Source of the DNA: Gammaproteobacteria bacterium
Lineage (GTDB): Bacteria; Pseudomonadota; Gammaproteobacteria; UBA6429; Thiohalophilaceae
NCBI GenBank assembly: GCA_013152045.1
Contig: JAADGZ010000185.1
Coordinates: 1-6,931 of the forward strand
Reading direction: 5' to 3'
DNA: 6,931 bases
Shown here: positions 5,466 through 6,931 of the stretch, one piece after another
Position numbering within the stretch: the first letter of the stretch is position 1
Layout of the letters: each line of letters starts with the position of its first letter
Position numbers and translations under genes: made by a program
The notes under the pieces: generated by a model
What the model was told of the DNA's origin: nothing
Database searches by the model: none
Seen by the model: only the letters and a program-made list of their open reading frames with translations

Positions 5466-6308
5466 ATGCAGGTTATTTCGGCTATTGATGAATTGCGTAG
5501 AACGGTTGGTGCTTGGCACAAAGCCGATCTATCGGTAGGTTTTGTGCCCACCATGGGCAATCTGCATCGGGGCCATCTGGCATTATTAAAAGAAGCTGCG
5601 CATCACTGCGAGCGGCTGGTGGCCAGTATTTTTGTCAATCCCCTGCAATTTGACGAAGAATGTGATCTACAGTCCTATCCGCGCACACTTGAGGCGGACA
5701 TGGTGCAACTTGAAAGTATCGGCGTCGATGTTTTATTTACTCCAACAGAAGCCAGCCTGTATCCGCATGGCCGAGAGGCGTTGACGCGAGTTGACGTTGC
5801 GGGCCTTGGCGATATTCTGGAAGGCGCCGCCCGCCCTGGGCATTTTGTGGGTGTGACTACGGTGGTGACCAAGTTGTTTAACTGCGTTCAACCGGATTTG
5901 GCGGTATTTGGCGAAAAGGATTTTCAGCAGTTGCTGTTGGTTCGGCGACTGGTCGCAGATTTGAATATGCCTATTAAGCTGCTGGGTCTGGCGACCGTGC
6001 GGGAAGCGGATGGCCTGGCCATGAGCTCACGCAACCAGCGTCTGAGTACGGCTGAACGGAAAATTGCGCCACTTCTATATCGGGAATTGCAGGCGATTAA
6101 AGATGCGCTGCTGCATGAAAAACATGATTATGCCGCGCTGGAGCAGGCGGCAGTCGAACGCCTGCTGCGTCTGGGCTTTGTGCCGGAGTATGTGGCCATT
6201 CGTGACGCTGATACGTTGTTGGCGATTAATAATAATACAGAAAATCGGGTAATATTGGCTGCCGCTCGTCTTGGCGATACCCGTCTTATTGATAATCTTC
6301 GGGTTTAG
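5466..6308 (+). CDS. panC: Pantoate--beta-alanine ligase (pantothenate synthetase)
   Basis: 280 residues, a normal length for PanC. The cytoplasmic enzyme activates pantoate with ATP and joins it to beta-alanine to make pantothenate, the precursor of coenzyme A. Signatures in order: VPTMGNLHRGH (about 27-37, with the HxGH nucleotide-binding motif His34/His37), SIFVNPLQF (54-62), EGAARPGHFVGVTTVVTKLF (119-138), VFGEKDFQQ (147-155) and MSSRN (186-190, the KMSKS-like loop). The frame is open back to a TTG at 5451 inside the lipoprotein gene, but the ATG at 5466 fits the usual PanC N-terminus. No Shine-Dalgarno sequence precedes that ATG, so translation probably depends on ribosomes ending at the lipoprotein stop 5 nt upstream. 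It is followed by panD, which makes one of its substrates; panB is absent from the window. Confidence 0.97.
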   Translation: MQVISAIDELRRTVGAWHKADLSVGFVPTMGNLHRGHLALLKEAAHHCERLVASIFVNPLQFDEECDLQSYPRTLEADMVQLESIGVDVLFTPTEASLYPHGREALTRVDVAGLGDILEGAARPGHFVGVTTVVTKLFNCVQPDLAVFGEKDFQQLLLVRRLVADLNMPIKLLGLATVREADGLAMSSRNQRLSTAERKIAPLLYRELQAIKDALLHEKHDYAALEQAAVERLLRLGFVPEYVAIRDADTLLAINNNTENRVILAAARLGDTRLIDNLRV

Positions 6309-6309
6309 C

Positions 6310-6330
6310 AGACTGGGAGCCGCCCAGTCT
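6310..6330 (+). other. Hairpin between panC and panD
   Basis: Arms AGACTGGG (6310-6317) and CCCAGTCT (6323-6330) form an 8-bp stem with a 5-nt loop starting 1 nt after the panC stop. No T-run follows directly, so it is a poor terminator. It may be an attenuating or RNA-stabilising hairpin in a panC-panD transcript. Confidence 0.55.
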
Positions 6331-6375
6331 TCATGCTAAAATTAGATTTTCAAAGGTACCAAGGATCATTGTTTT

Positions 6376-6756
6376 ATGCTGACAACTATGCTCAAAGCCA
6401 AGCTGCACCGCGCCCGCGTTACTCATTCCGAATTGGAATACGAAGGCTCCTGTGCAATTGACGGGCATCTGCTGGAAGTTTCCGGTATTCGCGAATACGA
6501 ACAGATCGAAATCTACAACGCTACTAATGGTGAGCGTTTTACGACTTATGCGATTCGTGCGGAAGATGGATCTGGCATTATTTCAGTCAATGGTGCCGCT
6601 GCGCACAAAGCCAATCCCGGTGATATCGTGATCATCTGCGCCTATGTAGGTCTCAACCAGCAGGAACTGGCCAGCTTCAAACCCAAGCTTGTCTATCTTG
6701 ACGAGAATAATCACATTACTCATACCCGCAATACTATACCTGTGCAGGTGGCCTAG
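6376..6756 (+). CDS. panD: Aspartate 1-decarboxylase (pyruvoyl enzyme)
   Basis: 126 residues, the usual length. PanD converts L-aspartate to beta-alanine, the substrate PanC uses. It is made as an inactive precursor that cleaves itself between Gly24 and Ser25 (YEGSCAID), and Ser25 becomes the catalytic pyruvoyl group. Other family segments are [28 protein letters not shown] (about 50-60), ISVNGAAAH (about 69-77), GDIVIICAY and the ending IPVQVA. The resemblance to E. coli PanD is close throughout. AAGGA (6361-6365) lies 10 nt before the ATG. The 67-bp gap from panC holds only a small hairpin, so a shared transcript is likely. In enterobacteria, cleavage needs PanZ (PanM), which is not visible here. 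Confidence 0.97.
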   Translation: MLTTMLKAKLHRARVTHSELEYEGSCAIDGHLLEVSGIREYEQIEIYNATNGERFTTYAIRAEDGSGIISVNGAAAHKANPGDIVIICAYVGLNQQELASFKPKLVYLDENNHITHTRNTIPVQVA

Positions 6757-6779
6757 TTACGGTTAACCGGTTTGCCTAA

Positions 6780-6861
6780 GATGGGTTTCGCTTCGCTCTA
6801 CCCATCCTACTCTAAGCATTACCACATCCTGTAGGATGGGTAGAGCAAAGCGAAACCCATC
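6780..6861. repeat. Large inverted repeat between convergent panD and ppc
   Basis: Two 31-bp arms (6780-6810 and 6831-6861) are inverted copies with one mismatch around a 20-nt spacer. Each arm is itself palindromic, with GATGGGT/ACCCATC ends around TTCGCTTCGCTCT. It is a pair of face-to-face palindromic units with the GTAGGATGGG signature. It starts 23 bp after the panD stop and ends 4 bp before the ppc stop on the other strand, where it could act as a transcript end or 3'-protecting structure for both genes. There is no T-run, so it is not a canonical terminator. Confidence 0.9.
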
Positions 6862-6865
6862 AGCT

Positions 6866-6931
6866 TTACCCCGTATTACGCATCCCGGCGGCAATGGCGT
6901 TAATGCTGCGTAACAGCGGTTTTAGCCACTG
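6866..6931 (-). CDS. ppc: Phosphoenolpyruvate carboxylase, C-terminal end (partial)
   Basis: The last 21 codons and stop of a gene continuing beyond the window, read on the minus strand. The peptide ends SINAIAAGMRNTG. IAAGMRNTG is the nearly invariant C-terminus of PEP carboxylase, where this tail forms part of the active and aspartate-binding region. The enzyme makes oxaloacetate from PEP and bicarbonate to refill the TCA cycle. It is convergent with panD, separated by the large inverted repeat. The call rests on this short but distinctive tail only. Confidence 0.87.
   Translation of the reverse strand, partial: QWLKPLLRSINAIAAGMRNTG

Overview
The window looks like chromosomal DNA of a gammaproteobacterium. 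The evidence is an E. coli-like PanD, a PEP carboxylase tail, Gram-negative envelope proteins (a di-haem periplasmic peroxidase, a Lol-type lipoprotein, a barrel protein ending in Phe) and two families of short palindromic intergenic repeats. The genus cannot be fixed from this sequence. A repeat-rich free-living lineage such as a methanotroph or sulfur oxidiser is only a guess.

Layout. Positions 1-286 hold two copies of a palindromic repeat and no gene. The block from 3434 down to 287 is read on the minus strand. It starts with an ECF sigma factor whose frame is broken in region 4 by a 4-bp tandem duplication at 3003-3012. The sigma stop codon in the restored frame overlaps the start of a membrane-anchored zinc-finger anti-sigma factor (ATGA). 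A small exported protein with 14-residue Glu/Arg/Met/Asn repeats follows 21 bp later. A perfect 18-bp-stem terminator (1628-1668) closes this operon. Beyond it lies a separate gene for a TPR plus outer-membrane beta-barrel protein.

The plus-strand block begins with a divergent di-haem cytochrome c peroxidase (3770-4789). It has a near-consensus sigma-70 promoter, and a 7-1-7 palindrome resembling a Fur/PerR box covers the -10 element. A 353-bp gap filled with repeats follows. Next come a small DUF4156-type lipoprotein, panC (starting 5 nt after the lipoprotein stop) and panD. PanD makes beta-alanine and PanC joins it to pantoate, so the pair supplies pantothenate for coenzyme A; panB is not in this window. 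Beyond panD a large inverted repeat separates it from the convergent 3' end of ppc at the right edge.

Main points of interest: the tetranucleotide frameshift in an otherwise intact sigma/anti-sigma operon, the repeat-containing exported protein encoded with it, the PerR-like operator on the peroxidase promoter, and the two intergenic palindrome families. I saw no tRNA, rRNA, CRISPR array, transposase or phage gene.
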